The position numbers and the translations under genes are program-made. From Novosphingobium terrae (GTDB lineage: Bacteria > Pseudomonadota > Alphaproteobacteria > Sphingomonadales > Sphingomonadaceae), in contig NZ_JABVZR010000001.1 of the NCBI RefSeq assembly GCF_017163935.1, positions 4,100,844-4,164,843 on the forward strand: a stretch of 64,000 bases of DNA, written 5' to 3'. The notes under the pieces are model-generated. The model ran no database searches and had not been told where the DNA came from. It worked only from the letters and a program-made list of their open reading frames with translations. Of this stretch, positions 27,897 to 37,756 are shown one piece after another; position 1 is the first letter of the stretch, and the number at the start of each line of letters is the position of its first letter.

Positions 27897-28112
27897 TGCG
27901 AGGGGGAAGTCTTTGTTGGTCGCATGTTTCAAGAGACATGCTGCTGGCCCTCACGCTCCCATTCCATCTCCCGGCAATAGGGTGATGGCACCCGATCGTG
28001 GCGCACCAACTCTCCACCTGCGTAACCTATGGCGCAGCGGCGTTGCTCTTTGGCTGAACCCTTGGCGCAAACGCAGACATTCATGGGAGCGCGAGGGTGT
28101 AACACCCTCGCA
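27897..28112 (+). repeat. Modular hairpin-ended intergenic repeat, copy 6
   Basis: Fills the convergent gap between DUF1289 (8 bp from its stop) and mmcB (15 bp from its stop). The left end is the long hairpin type, with TTTGTTGGTCGCAT and the stem GCATGTTTC/GAGACATGC (one G-T pair). The right end is the short type GCGAGGGTG-TAA-CACCCTCGC. The inner GCGCCGCAGGC/GCCTGCGGCGC pair is deleted, leaving only GGCGCAGCGGCGTTGCTC, which shows that the middle module is optional. Confidence 0.85.
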
Positions 28113-28127
28113 TTGCCCTTTCATCTC

Positions 28128-28607
28128 TTACTCCCCCCATATCCCTATCTGGGGATCAGCAGCGACTGTTTGCCGCCTCAAGGCCGCACGGGCCAAGCGC
28201 TCCACCTCCACCTTACGGCGCGCGGCGGGCAGGGGGTGCAGCGGGGCGGGGCGCAAGACTTCGGCGTCATAGCCATCGGCCACGATCAATCCGCAGCGGT
28301 CGGGCAGGAAAGCTTCGGTGTCCATGCAGGAGCGATCGAGGTGGCTGGCCAAGCCCCAATAGAAGCGGTCGCAATGGTCGAGATATTCGGTCCATTTCGC
28401 GTCCCCGAGCAAATCGGCGCGGGCAACCTTAATCTCCACGATGATGACATGGCCCTTGGCATCGACGCCCATCAGATCGGCCCGGCGACCGTTTCGCAAC
28501 GGCATCTCGGGCAGGCACCAGATATCGTTGCGGGCAAAGAGGCGACAGATGCCGCGCGCCGTGGAGGCAGCGTTGAGGAGAAGCGGGCTCGATTCGGGCG
28601 ATTCCAT
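28128..28607 (-). CDS. mmcB: MmcB-family DNA repair protein
   Basis: A 159-residue protein of the alphaproteobacterial MmcB family, linked in Caulobacter to mitomycin C resistance and DNA repair. It shows a PD-(D/E)xK nuclease-like core: NDIWCLPEMPLRNGRRADLM, then GHVIIVEIKVARADLLGDAKW (the E-x-K of the core), and YLDHCDRFYWGL. The C-terminal tail is Arg- and Leu-rich. It converges on the DUF1289 gene across repeat copy 6 and lies 33 bp downstream of a hypothetical gene on the same strand. Confidence 0.85.
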   Translation of the reverse strand: MESPESSPLLLNAASTARGICRLFARNDIWCLPEMPLRNGRRADLMGVDAKGHVIIVEIKVARADLLGDAKWTEYLDHCDRFYWGLASHLDRSCMDTEAFLPDRCGLIVADGYDAEVLRPAPLHPLPAARRKVEVERLARAALRRQTVAADPQIGIWGE

Positions 28608-28640
28608 AAGGCCCCAATCATACGAACAGAATGAGAACTT

Positions 28641-28991
28641 TCAAGCGGGCGGGATCAGCGCGGTGAGCCCCTCCCGGGCGCGCAGGAATTCCTGCCACAG
28701 CGCTTTGGCCGCCGGGGCACTGCCCCCGCCCTGATGTTCCACGTGAAGCAGGGCGGTCAGACCGGGCTCCAGCACGGCCAGAAGATCGTCGAGAGCCTGG
28801 TCTATCAGAAGCTGTCGCTTGCCGGTGATGGTCAGCAGCCCGGCTGGCGGGGTGATGGCAAGATCGGCTTGAGCGGTGACGCCCGCCAGTTGCGCGATCA
28901 CCTGCGCCGCACCCGCCAATGCCGCCCAGCGCTGACTCAGCGGCGCGGTTTCGGCCAGAGCGGCATGGAATTCGGGCGGAATCGCATTCAT
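28641..28991 (-). CDS. Hypothetical protein, 116 residues
   Basis: I do not recognise a family. The protein is Ala- and Leu-rich and likely helical, starting MNAIPPEFHAALAETAPLSQ and containing LLTITGKRQLLIDQALDDLL and LWQEFLRAREGLTALIPPA. No signal peptide, membrane segment or metal motif is seen. The position upstream of mmcB on the same strand, with a 33-bp gap, suggests a shared transcript but says nothing certain about function. Confidence 0.55.
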   Translation of the reverse strand: MNAIPPEFHAALAETAPLSQRWAALAGAAQVIAQLAGVTAQADLAITPPAGLLTITGKRQLLIDQALDDLLAVLEPGLTALLHVEHQGGGSAPAAKALWQEFLRAREGLTALIPPA

Positions 28992-29063
28992 GAGTCCCGA
29001 ACCTAGGCGGCAGGCCTTGAGAAATTACTAACCATATTGTGGCGGCACGCGCGATGCAGGCAC

Positions 29064-29097
29064 AAAAACGCGCCCGAACCACAAGGGATCGGGCGCG
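29064..29097 (-). terminator. Terminator of the porin gene
   Basis: On the minus strand CGCGCCCGA and TCGGGCGCG form a 9-10 bp stem followed by TTTTTG. It lies about 28 bp after the porin stop codon. Confidence 0.8.
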
Positions 29098-29124
29098 CTG
29101 AAGGTTGTGATGGAGTGGAGTGGA

Positions 29125-30558
29125 TTAGAAGCGGATCTGGCCGAAGATGCCCACTTCGTCGTAGGTGCCGTCGCAAGGCTGGGTCACCGTGGCGCCGCAA
29201 CCGATGCCGGTGGTGAAGGTGGAGCCATACGAACCGTTGTTGGTGGCGAAGTTGCCGTTGTTGACCGCGTCGCGCTTGTAGACCAGCGCGATGTCCACGA
29301 TCTTCACAGGCTCATACTGGATGCCCACGTTGAAGTAGTTCTGGCGCAGGTTGGCATTGGTCCACACGTTGGGCTGAACCCACTGATGCTCGCCGAACAC
29401 CGACCACTTCTTGGTGATGTTGTAGTTGCCGAAGATGGTGTAGCCCTTGGCCGAGTCCTGCGCGACCGTGGCCACGTTGTTCCAGTCCTTGGCGAAGAAG
29501 TATTCGGCGCCCAGGGTGAACTTGTCGTTCTTGAAACCGCCCATGGCGTCCAGACGGCGGGCGATGTGATAGAGCTGCGTGCCCTCGATCGCATTGCCGC
29601 GGCGGCCGATGTAGCCACCGATGTCGGCGAAGAAGCCGTTCCAGTTGGTGCCGATGCGACCTTCGAAGTCAACGTTCTTGCTGACCTTGATGTTGCGGTA
29701 GCCCGCACCGTTCACAGCAGCCAGCTGATAGTCGAAGTGCTTGCCCAGGTTACCCAGCAGGTGGATACCCCAGTCGGCCGAGGTGCCGAAGGGACCATCG
29801 ATGATGGTGTTCTCGATGTGGCGATAGCCGTAGATGTTTTCGTCGTTGGCGATCCAGGGCATGTCAGCCGAACCGGCGCGGATGATCAGGGCCGGATCGA
29901 TCTTGGCCTCGAAATAGGCCTTCTTGATGAAGAAGCCGCGGCCCACCGGCGAACCGAAGGACGAGGTCGTGGCATAGTCGTAGTTCGAGGTCGAACCCAC
30001 GACGTTGCTGACGTCGGTCGTCACGTTGAAGGCGAAGATGTCGTTGAACTTGTGGTCGATGCCGACATACAGACGCTTGATGTCGAAGCCGGTGCCCGAA
30101 CCGGTGGTCTTCTGACCGCTGGCCGACTGGTTCACATTGCTGAAGTTGAAGTACATGCGGCCCGAGATCTTGGTCTGGCCGGCCCAGCTCATGGCCGAGA
30201 CGTTCTTCTCGGTCTTGGCTTCGGCAGTCTCGGTCTTGGTGGCGAGAGCCATGGCCTGATCGGCCTTGGTGCTGGCAACCTGGGTCTGCTCCTGCTGAGC
30301 GGCAACCTGGGTCTGGGTCTGGGCGACCTGAGCCTGCTGCGTGACCTGGGCCTGCTGCTGGGTGCTGACCGCATCATGCAGGGCGGCGACTTCGGCCTTC
30401 AGCGCGGCGATTTCGCTGCGCAGCTCGGCGCTGCTGTCGTGGGCCTTGGCGACGGCACGATGCTTCACGGGGTGATGCTTGGCCGTGGCGGCATTGGCGG
30501 CAGGCGCAATAAAACCGCTGGCAGCGGCAGCTGCCAACAACAAAACTTTCCGACTCAT
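29125..30558 (-). CDS. OprP/OprO-type phosphate-selective porin
   Basis: Outer-membrane porin, 477 residues. A signal peptide (MSRKVLLLAAAAASG to about 24) is followed by a short basic stretch and a long coiled coil (about 42-110) that begins SSAELRSEIAALKAEVAALH and passes into Gln-rich imperfect repeats of the type QVxQTQxQV. This N-terminal coiled coil is typical of Opr porins. The barrel begins near TKISGRMYFNFSN and ends EVGIFGQIRF with the terminal Phe. Its position next to phoU-pst and a Pho-box-like site support a role in phosphate or polyphosphate uptake, though this is inferred from context. Confidence 0.85.
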   Translation of the reverse strand: MSRKVLLLAAAAASGFIAPAANAATAKHHPVKHRAVAKAHDSSAELRSEIAALKAEVAALHDAVSTQQQAQVTQQAQVAQTQTQVAAQQEQTQVASTKADQAMALATKTETAEAKTEKNVSAMSWAGQTKISGRMYFNFSNVNQSASGQKTTGSGTGFDIKRLYVGIDHKFNDIFAFNVTTDVSNVVGSTSNYDYATTSSFGSPVGRGFFIKKAYFEAKIDPALIIRAGSADMPWIANDENIYGYRHIENTIIDGPFGTSADWGIHLLGNLGKHFDYQLAAVNGAGYRNIKVSKNVDFEGRIGTNWNGFFADIGGYIGRRGNAIEGTQLYHIARRLDAMGGFKNDKFTLGAEYFFAKDWNNVATVAQDSAKGYTIFGNYNITKKWSVFGEHQWVQPNVWTNANLRQNYFNVGIQYEPVKIVDIALVYKRDAVNNGNFATNNGSYGSTFTTGIGCGATVTQPCDGTYDEVGIFGQIRF

Positions 30559-30616
30559 GAAATGTCCCCTGATGAGGTCTTGTGATCTGAACGCACCCGG
30601 GAATTAAAAATATGCT

Positions 30617-30634
30617 ATGACAGTTTCGAGACAC
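30617..30634 (-). promoter_or_regulatory. Pho-box-like site before the porin gene
   Basis: On the minus strand GTGTCTC-GAAA-CTGTCAT, two 7-base units with a 4-base spacer, as in PhoB sites (consensus unit CTGTCAT). It lies about 60 bp before the porin start and is followed by an AT-rich CATATTTTTAAT stretch that may serve as the -10 region. Confidence 0.6.
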
Positions 30635-30701
30635 TGACATAGTTTTTTGATAGTGATTTTATACGCTTTTCAATCAATATTTTAGTGCGGCAAAAGTGCA
30701 A

Positions 30702-30735
30702 CAAGGGCGGAAGGTTTTTACGCCTCCCGCCCTTG
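30702..30735 (-). terminator. Hairpin after phoU region
   Basis: CAAGGGCGG and CCGCCCTTG pair across a 16-base loop, 53 bp beyond the phoU stop on the minus strand. It probably ends the pst-phoU transcript before the porin promoter. The T-run is poor. Confidence 0.5.
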
Positions 30736-30787
30736 TCTGTGTCATAATTCCCTCACCCGGAACATCCGGATGCAGGATATTGTATTT

Positions 30788-31495
30788 TCAGACGATTCCC
30801 GAGGTCGAACGGGCGCCCATCGCAATGCCGGTCAGGCTGTAATAGGTGATCTCGGCAATGTTGGTGGCGTGGTCACCCACGCGCTCCAGATTCTTCGCCA
30901 CGAACAGCAGATGCGCGCCATGGGCGATGCGATCGGCCTGATCGGCGCCGGGCTCGGTGATGTCCTGCAGGATCGCGCGCGACAGGGCGTTGTAGGCCTC
31001 GTCCACCACGCCATCGCGCTCGATCACATCGCGGGCCAGATCGGCGTCGCGCTCGATGTAGGCACGAATCGCGTCCTCGACCATCACCGAAACCATGTCG
31101 GCAATCGTCGGGATATCGCCTTCGGACGGGGCCACCGGAGCCTCGGCCAGAGCGACGGTGCGCTTGGCGATGTTCTTGGCGTAGTCCCCCACGCGCTCCA
31201 GATCGCCGACGATCTTGATGGTGGAGAACAGCTCGCGCAGATCATCCGCCTGGGGCGAACGGCGCGAGATGGTGTTGATCGCATCCAGCTCGACTGCCGA
31301 CTGCAGCGCATCGATCTGGCCATCGTCGGCGGCGATCTGGGCGGCGGCTTCGGTGTCACGGCGCACGAGGGCTTCCACCGCATCGCTGATCTGGCGGGCG
31401 GCCAAATCGCCGCTGGTGCGGATCAGGTTGCGGATGCGCTCGATATCGCTGTCGAAGGCGCGCAGCGTGTGCGGAGGGAGGGTCTCTTCGCTCAT
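30788..31495 (-). CDS. phoU: Phosphate signalling protein PhoU
   Basis: Cytoplasmic helical-bundle protein that links the PstSCAB transporter to PhoR and represses the Pho response when phosphate is plentiful. It has 235 residues from the ATG at 31495 (MSEETLPPHTLRAFDSDIERI). The two metal-binding repeat motifs are seen: IKIVGDLERVGDYAKNIAK and FVAKNLERVGDHATNIAE. It is last in the pst operon, 13 bp after the pstB stop. Longer starts to 31552 would run into pstB. Confidence 0.96.
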   Translation of the reverse strand: MSEETLPPHTLRAFDSDIERIRNLIRTSGDLAARQISDAVEALVRRDTEAAAQIAADDGQIDALQSAVELDAINTISRRSPQADDLRELFSTIKIVGDLERVGDYAKNIAKRTVALAEAPVAPSEGDIPTIADMVSVMVEDAIRAYIERDADLARDVIERDGVVDEAYNALSRAILQDITEPGADQADRIAHGAHLLFVAKNLERVGDHATNIAEITYYSLTGIAMGARSTSGIV

Positions 31496-31508
31496 GGTGC
31501 TTGCTTCC

Positions 31509-32317
<809 letters not shown>

Positions 32318-32321
<4 letters not shown>

Positions 32322-33175
32322 TTGAAACTCCTTGGCCGCAGGAACAGGCGGACCGCAATGCTGAGGGCAAGAACGAAGGCGGTGACAACGAAGGCGCCGG
32401 CCCATGCCAGGGCGTGCCAGCTGTCATAGGGGCTCATCGCATATTGGAAGATCACGACCGGCACGTTGGCCATCGGGGCCGAGAGGTCGGTGCTCCAATA
32501 CTGGTTGTTGAGGGCGGTGAAGAGCAGCGGGGCCGTCTCGCCGCTGATGCGGGCGACGCCCAGCAGCACGCCGGTGGCGATGCCGGTGGAGGCGCTGCGA
32601 TAGATCACGTAACCCACGACCTTCCACTGCGGCAGGCCAAGGGCAAGGCCCGCCTCGCGCAGCTGGTTGGGGATCAGGCGCAGGGCCTCGTCGGTGGTGC
32701 GCACCACGACCGGCAGCAGGATCATGCCCAGCGCCAGACCGCCCGCATAGCCCGAGAAGTGGCCGGTCGTCGTCACCACCAGTTCGTAGATGAACAGGCC
32801 GACCACGATCGAGGGTGCGGAAAGCAGGATGTCATTGATGAAGCGGATCGTCTCGGCCAGCACCGAGGTCTTGCCGAATTCGGAAAGATAGGTGCCCGCC
32901 AGAATGCCGATCGGCGTGCCGACCACGATGGCCAGCAGGATCATCACCGCGCTGCCGTAGAAGGCGTTGAGCAGACCGCCCTCTTCACCGGGAGGCGGGG
33001 TCATCTGCGTGAAGAGCGCGGGACTGAGGGCCGAAGCGCCCTGAGTCACGGTCGTCCACAGGATCCACACCAGCCACAGCAGGCCGAAGAGGGTGGCGCC
33101 GGTGGCCATCACCAGCGCGATGGCGTTGGTGATCTGGCGACGGCGAACGATGGGGTTCATGGGTTGACGGCTCAT
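32318..33175 (-). CDS. pstA: Phosphate ABC transporter permease PstA
   Basis: Inner-membrane permease, 285 residues, with six hydrophobic segments. Family features: a first segment near 20-45, the periplasmic loop with [27 protein letters not shown] in pieces ([19 protein letters not shown]), and the coupling helix [22 protein letters not shown] that meets PstB. The ATG overlaps the pstC stop (ATGA). Confidence 0.95.
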
Positions 33176-34158
33176 CGACCCTTCCTTTCGATGCGGAGCA
33201 ACATGAACTTGGCAATCGCCAGCACGATGAAGGTCACGACAAAGAGCAGGAAGCCGAGTGCGATCAGCGCAGAGTGGTAGATCGGCGAATCGGCTTCGGT
33301 GAATTCATTGGCGATGGCTGCGGCAATCGAGTTGCCGGGCATCAGCAGCGAGAGCGAGAAATCGTGGGCGTTGCCCAGCACGAAGGTCACGGCCATCGTC
33401 TCGCCCAGCGCGCGGCCCAGGCCCAGGAAGATGGCGCCCATCACGGCAGAGCGCGTGTGAGGCAGCGTCACCTTGCAGACCACTTCCCACGGCGTGGCGC
33501 CCAGCGCAAAAGCCGATTCGCGCAGCGCGGGCGGGATCGCCTGGAACACGTCGCGCATCACCGAGGAGATGAAGGGGATCGTCATGATGCCCAGAATGAT
33601 GCCTGCGGTCAGCATGCCGATGCCGATCGGCGGGCCGTCGAACAGCACGCCGATGACGGGCAGCGTGGCCCAATGCTCGGTCACCCAGGGTTCGACATGC
33701 TCGCTCATGAAAGGCGCGAAAACGAACAGGCCCCACATGCCGTAAATGATGCTGGGCACGGCGGCCAGCAGCTCGATGGCCATGCCGATGGGGCCGCGCA
33801 TCCAGCGGGGCGCCACTTCGGCAAGGAAGGTGGCGATGCCGAAGCTGATCGGCACGGCCACGATCATGGCGATCACCGAGGAGACGATGGTGCCATAGAT
33901 CGGCACCAGAGCGCCGAACTGATGGCCGACAGCGTCCCAGTCCTTGCTGGTGATGAAGCTCCAGCCGAAGGTCTGGAAGGCCTCACGGCCGCCCCAGGCC
34001 ATCGATCCGGCAGCCCCCAGCAGGAGGATGAGGACCAGCCATGCCGCGCCGCCCGTCAGCAGTCGGAAAAGCCTGTCGCCGGTGGCGGCGGCGGGTTGTC
34101 CGGTGCGTTCCGGCGTGGCCGGAGCGCCCTGTTCGGACGTTATTGTGGCGGATGACAT
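33172..34158 (-). CDS. pstC: Phosphate ABC transporter permease PstC
   Basis: Partner permease of PstA, 328 residues. A hydrophilic N-terminus (1-30) is followed by six membrane segments. The conserved core includes YGTIVSSVIAMIVAVPISFGIA, AAVPSIIYGMWGLFVFAPF, and the coupling region IPPALRESAFALGATPWEV, ahead of LGRALGETMAVTFVLGN. It lies 21 bp after the pstS stop with no terminator between, so it is read with pstS. Confidence 0.95.
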   Translation of the reverse strand: MSSATITSEQGAPATPERTGQPAAATGDRLFRLLTGGAAWLVLILLLGAAGSMAWGGREAFQTFGWSFITSKDWDAVGHQFGALVPIYGTIVSSVIAMIVAVPISFGIATFLAEVAPRWMRGPIGMAIELLAAVPSIIYGMWGLFVFAPFMSEHVEPWVTEHWATLPVIGVLFDGPPIGIGMLTAGIILGIMTIPFISSVMRDVFQAIPPALRESAFALGATPWEVVCKVTLPHTRSAVMGAIFLGLGRALGETMAVTFVLGNAHDFSLSLLMPGNSIAAAIANEFTEADSPIYHSALIALGFLLFVVTFIVLAIAKFMLLRIERKGR

Positions 34159-34179
34159 CGCTGGTCCTCTGTCCGGATC

Positions 34180-35202
34180 TTACTTGATGTTGGCGGCCAT
34201 GTAGGTCTCGATCTGCTTCACCAGCGCGCTGGGCAGCGGAACGTACTGCAGGTTGATCGCCTGCTGACCACCATGCTCAAGCGCCCACTTGAAGAACTTG
34301 ATCGCCGAGGCCGACTGGGCGGGGTTCTTGGGGTGCTTGTACATCAGCGCGAAGGTGGTCGCGGTGATGGGGTAGGAGTTGGCGCCGGGGGCGTTGGTCA
34401 TGACAAGGTAGAAGTCCTTGGCATGGGCCCAGTCGGCATGGCTGGCAGCGGCCTGGAAGCTGGCGCCGTTGGGCGAGATGAACTTGCCGGCGGCGTTCTG
34501 CACCTGCGTGTAGACCATCTTGTTCTGCACGACATAGGCATACTCGACGTAACCGATCGAGTTGTTGACCTGGTTCACGTAGGCGGCAACGCCTTCGTTA
34601 CCCTTGCCACCGATGCCGGCGGGCCACGAAACGGCGGTGCCGTCCTTGCCCTTCCACTGCGCGCTGACCTGGCTCAGGTAGTGCGTGAAGTTGAAGGTGG
34701 TGCCCGAACCGTCCGAACGGTGCACGACGGTGATCGCGGCGTTGGGCAGGTTCACGCCGGGGTTCAGCGCCTTGATCTTGGGGTCGTTCCAGCTCTTGAT
34801 CTGGCCGCCATAGATGTCACCCAGCACGGCGCCCGAGAAGCGCAGCTGGCCCGGCTTCACGCCAGCCAGGTGAACCACGGGAACCACGCCGCCGATGACG
34901 ACGGGGAACTGGGCCAGACCGGCCGCGTCCAGCTCGCTGGCTTCCAGCGGCTTGTCGGTGGCGCCGAAGGTCACGGTGCCAGCCTTGATCTGGGCGATAC
35001 CGCCGCCCGAACCGATCGACTGATAGTTGATCTTCTCGCCGCCGTGGCTCGAATAGTCAGCCGACCACTTCGACAGGATCGGGTAGACGAAGGTGGAGCC
35101 GGCACCGGTGATGTCGGCCAGGGCAGCACCGCCCGTAGCCAGAGCGGCAACCGTGGCGACGACGGTCAGCGACTTGGAAAACTTGCTCATCGAAACCCCC
35201 AT
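34180..35202 (-). CDS. pstS: Periplasmic phosphate-binding protein PstS
   Basis: Phosphate receptor of the Pst importer, 340 residues. A signal peptide ends near ALAD (about 29). The mature start DITGAGSTFVYPILSKW is the typical PstS phosphate loop, followed by YQSIGSGGGIAQIKAGTVTFGATDKPL and VHRSDGSGTTFNFTHYLS. It is first gene of pstSCAB-phoU and is preceded by a perfect-looking Pho box. Codon use is cleaner than in neighbouring genes, as expected of an abundant protein. Confidence 0.96.
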   Translation of the reverse strand: MGVSMSKFSKSLTVVATVAALATGGAALADITGAGSTFVYPILSKWSADYSSHGGEKINYQSIGSGGGIAQIKAGTVTFGATDKPLEASELDAAGLAQFPVVIGGVVPVVHLAGVKPGQLRFSGAVLGDIYGGQIKSWNDPKIKALNPGVNLPNAAITVVHRSDGSGTTFNFTHYLSQVSAQWKGKDGTAVSWPAGIGGKGNEGVAAYVNQVNNSIGYVEYAYVVQNKMVYTQVQNAAGKFISPNGASFQAAASHADWAHAKDFYLVMTNAPGANSYPITATTFALMYKHPKNPAQSASAIKFFKWALEHGGQQAINLQYVPLPSALVKQIETYMAANIK

Positions 35203-35272
35203 TGGGTGAAAGGCGAAAACGCCTGCTCGGACGACACGATTCCGTCCTCATCGCTCGCCCTAGATTTCCTTC

Positions 35273-35297
35273 GTGACAGATTGGTGACAGCTGTCAC
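35273..35297 (-). promoter_or_regulatory. Pho box before pstS
   Basis: On the minus strand CTGTCAC-CAAT-CTGTCAC is a textbook PhoB site: two 7-base units with a 4-base spacer (35273-35290). It joins a palindromic GTGACAGCTGTCAC extension up to 35297. It lies about 70 bp before the pstS start codon. Confidence 0.8.
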
Positions 35298-35334
35298 GAT
35301 CGAGCAAAGATGCATTTAAATTGGCGGAATTCCG

Positions 35335-35352
35335 CTGTCATGGTTCGGACAC
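35335..35352 (+). promoter_or_regulatory. Weak Pho-box-like site before ppk2
   Basis: CTGTCAT-GGTT-CGGACAC has one perfect and one degenerate unit with the right 4-base spacer. It ends only 22 bp before the ppk2 ATG, which leaves little room for a -10 region and leader, so it may be non-functional or shared with the pstS site. Confidence 0.4.
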
Positions 35353-35374
35353 AAGGGGGCGATAGGCTGAACCC

Positions 35375-36313
35375 ATGAACGACTTTGTGACAGACATCGC
35401 CCGCATCAAGGCCGAACTCGCCGACAGCTTCGATGAAGAGCTGGAGATGGAGTTGGAGGAACGCCGCCTCGACGCCCTGATGGAACAGATGCCCGGCGAA
35501 CAGGACGGGGAGGTGCTCGAAAGAGACCCCGCCGGCACGGCGCTCGACCGCCGCGTCTATTTCAAGGAGCTGTTCCGCCTGCAGCACGAACTCGTGCGCC
35601 TGCAGGACTGGGTGCAGAGCCAGGGCCTGAAGGTGGTTGTGGTCTTTGAAGGCCGCGATTCGGCGGGCAAGGGCGGCGCGATCAAGCGCATCACCCAGCG
35701 CCTCAATCCGCGCGTCTGCCGCGTCGCCGCTCTGCCCGCCCCCAACGATCGTGAAAAGACCCAGTGGTACTTCCAGCGCTATGCCGCGCATCTTCCGGCG
35801 GCTGGCGAAATCGTGCTCTTCGACCGCAGCTGGTACAATCGCGCGGGCGTGGAACGCGTGATGGGCTTTTGCTCCAAGGACGAAGTCGAGGAATTTTTCC
35901 GCTCCGTGCCGGAATTCGAGCGCATGCTGATCCGCTCGGGCATCATCCTGATCAAATACTGGTTCTCCATCACCGATGAAGAGCAGCAGTTCCGCTTCAA
36001 CATGCGCATCGAGGACCCCCTCAAGCAGTGGAAGCTTTCCCCCATGGACGTGGAATCGCGCCGCCGCTGGGAAGACTACACCGCCGCCAAGGAAGAGATG
36101 CTGGAGCGCACCCATATCCCCGAAGCCCCCTGGTGGGTGGTCGAGGCCGTGGACAAGAAGAAGGCGCGCCTGAACTGCATCGCTCACCTGCTGGAGCAGA
36201 TCCCCTATGGCGATGTGGAGCGCGCACCGGTGGTGCTGCCCCCGCGCGTGCGCCACGAGGATTACGAGCGCCACCCGGTGCCGCGTGAGATGTATGTGCC
36301 TGAGAAGTATTGA
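35375..36313 (+). CDS. ppk2: Polyphosphate kinase 2
   Basis: PPK2-family kinase transferring phosphate between polyphosphate and nucleotides, 312 residues. A charged N-terminal extension (about 1-55) precedes the domain: Walker A in VVFEGRDSAGKGGAIK (about 90-105), the lid region APNDREKTQWYFQRY, and Walker B VLFDRSWYNRAGVERVMGF. The C-terminal EDPLKQWKLSPMD and PYGDVERAPV are typical of PPK2. It is divergent from pstS, so phosphate uptake and polyphosphate storage are probably regulated together. Repeat copy 7 begins 27 bp after the stop. Confidence 0.95.
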   Translation: MNDFVTDIARIKAELADSFDEELEMELEERRLDALMEQMPGEQDGEVLERDPAGTALDRRVYFKELFRLQHELVRLQDWVQSQGLKVVVVFEGRDSAGKGGAIKRITQRLNPRVCRVAALPAPNDREKTQWYFQRYAAHLPAAGEIVLFDRSWYNRAGVERVMGFCSKDEVEEFFRSVPEFERMLIRSGIILIKYWFSITDEEQQFRFNMRIEDPLKQWKLSPMDVESRRRWEDYTAAKEEMLERTHIPEAPWWVVEAVDKKKARLNCIAHLLEQIPYGDVERAPVVLPPRVRHEDYERHPVPREMYVPEKY

Positions 36314-36340
36314 GGGTTTCAGGCAGGAAGAAGGATAAGG

Positions 36341-36567
36341 GCGAGGGGGTTACCCCCTCGCGCTCCCGGAACGTCTTCCGACACGAGTGTTGGTGGCATC
36401 CCATGGGGGCGTAACCTTTCCATGGGCACAGAAAAGGCGCCGCAGGCAGGAATGCCCCGGCGCCTTTTCTCGTTTGAAAGCCTGCGGCGCAGCGGCGTTG
36501 CGCTGAGGCCGAACCCTTGGCACAAACGCAGACATTCATGGGAGCGCGAGGGTGTAACACCCTCGCA
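36341..36567 (+). repeat. Modular hairpin-ended intergenic repeat, copy 7
   Basis: Lies between convergent ppk2 and the CorA/ZntB-like gene, 27 and 15 bp from their stops. Short end hairpins: GCGAGGGGG-TTA-CCCCCTCGC and GCGAGGGTG-TAA-CACCCTCGC. The middle contains an extra terminator-like stem, AAAAGGCGCCG/CGGCGCCTTTT, flanked by A and T runs, inserted next to GCCTGCGGCGC. The same inner stem occurs in copy 8. Confidence 0.9.
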
Positions 36568-36582
36568 TTTCCGTCTTCCTTC

Positions 36583-37581
36583 TTACTTCCGCCTGACCAG
36601 ACCCATAACCCGCAACAACCACCAGGTCAGCGCGCCAGCCAGCAAGGCCACCAGCGTGGCGAGAACCGTCCCGGACTGCCCCTGAGCGAAAGGCAGCCCC
36701 CCGGTGTTCATCCCGAAGAAGCCGGTCACCAGCGTCGCAGGCATCATCAACGCCGTCAGCACCGAGAGCAGATAGACGTTCTCATTGGTGCGCTGCGCTG
36801 CCTGCAGATCCAGCTCATCGCGCAACTGGCGCAGATGGTGCTGCGCGGCGACGATATCGGTGTCCATATCGATCAACCGGGGCAAAAGGTTTCGTGCCAT
36901 TGCGCAGATGCTGTCGGGCAGGCGGGGCTCGCGCTCCATGCGCTGCATGGTGGCGCGCAACCCCACGGTCATGCGGTGGAGCTGGGCGGAGAGGCGACGG
37001 GCCCCCATCAACTCGCGCGAGTCCGGCATATGGTCGTGTTCCATCAGCTCGGTCTCGGCTTCCAGCAATTGCGTGCCAAGGTCGGCGACCAGTCCGGCCA
37101 GCCCCTCGATATGGGTGTCGAGCAGCAGGGAAAGCGCCTGGGTGGCATCCTGAATGTCCGGGCCTTGCTCCAGTTGGGCCCGGACCAGATCGGCGCCACG
37201 CAGCGGGCGGATGCGCCCGGTGACCAGCAGTCCCGGCCGCATCATCACATGCAGCGCGCCCACGCGATTGGTGGTGTTCACCGCGAAATCGCGCTCGAAA
37301 TCATGGATGGTGAAGGCCAGCGCATCGCCGACCATCTCGAAACGCGGTGCGCCCTCGCGGCCATGCATCACCGCCAGCAGCCTTGCGGGCGCTCCGGACT
37401 GGGTATCGAGCCAGCGCAGGCTGCGCTGGTCCGCCATATTGAGATGCAGCCAGCGGAAAGGCAGGTCGGCGGGCGGTTCGCGGTGATCCAACTGATAGAC
37501 GCCCTGATCGGCCTGACTGTAGCACCAGATCGCCGCGGGGTGCTGCACGCTTTCGCGCAGGGCTTCGCTTTCATCCATCAT
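36583..37581 (-). CDS. CorA/ZntB-family divalent cation transporter
   Basis: Inner-membrane channel-like transporter, 332 residues from the ATG at 37581 (MMDESEALRESV). A large cytoplasmic domain with WLHLNMADQRSLRWL and a long helix (about 150-270) precedes two C-terminal membrane segments. The pore-loop signature reads GFFGMNTGGLPF, with GMN present. ZntB-type proteins with this N-terminus move zinc with protons; CorA proper moves magnesium. The ending LLRVMGLVRRK is basic and cytoplasmic. It lies within the phosphate island but has no evident Pho site. Confidence 0.88.
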   Translation of the reverse strand: MMDESEALRESVQHPAAIWCYSQADQGVYQLDHREPPADLPFRWLHLNMADQRSLRWLDTQSGAPARLLAVMHGREGAPRFEMVGDALAFTIHDFERDFAVNTTNRVGALHVMMRPGLLVTGRIRPLRGADLVRAQLEQGPDIQDATQALSLLLDTHIEGLAGLVADLGTQLLEAETELMEHDHMPDSRELMGARRLSAQLHRMTVGLRATMQRMEREPRLPDSICAMARNLLPRLIDMDTDIVAAQHHLRQLRDELDLQAAQRTNENVYLLSVLTALMMPATLVTGFFGMNTGGLPFAQGQSGTVLATLVALLAGALTWWLLRVMGLVRRK

Positions 37582-37658
37582 GGGCGGTCCATTGATCGCT
37601 GTGGCGCCGAGCCGGCTGACCATGCCGGGCGGAAACGCCTGCAGTGCATATAGAGAGA

Positions 37659-37744
37659 GGGCGGCTGACCCGAGTGATCGGATCAGCCGCCCCAAATATC
37701 GATCTTATCGTGCTTTTCCAAGAGGCCGGATGGCTCATCCGGCC
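37659..37744 (-). terminator. Two tandem hairpins after the PiT gene
   Basis: GGCCGGATG-GCT-CATCCGGCC (37724-37744) lies 12 bp after the PiT stop, and a second stem GGGCGGCTGA/TCAGCCGCCC spans 37659-37692. Both are strong stems without long T-runs and probably end leftward transcription before the CorA/ZntB gene. Confidence 0.6.
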
Positions 37745-37756
37745 CCGGAAAGCTGT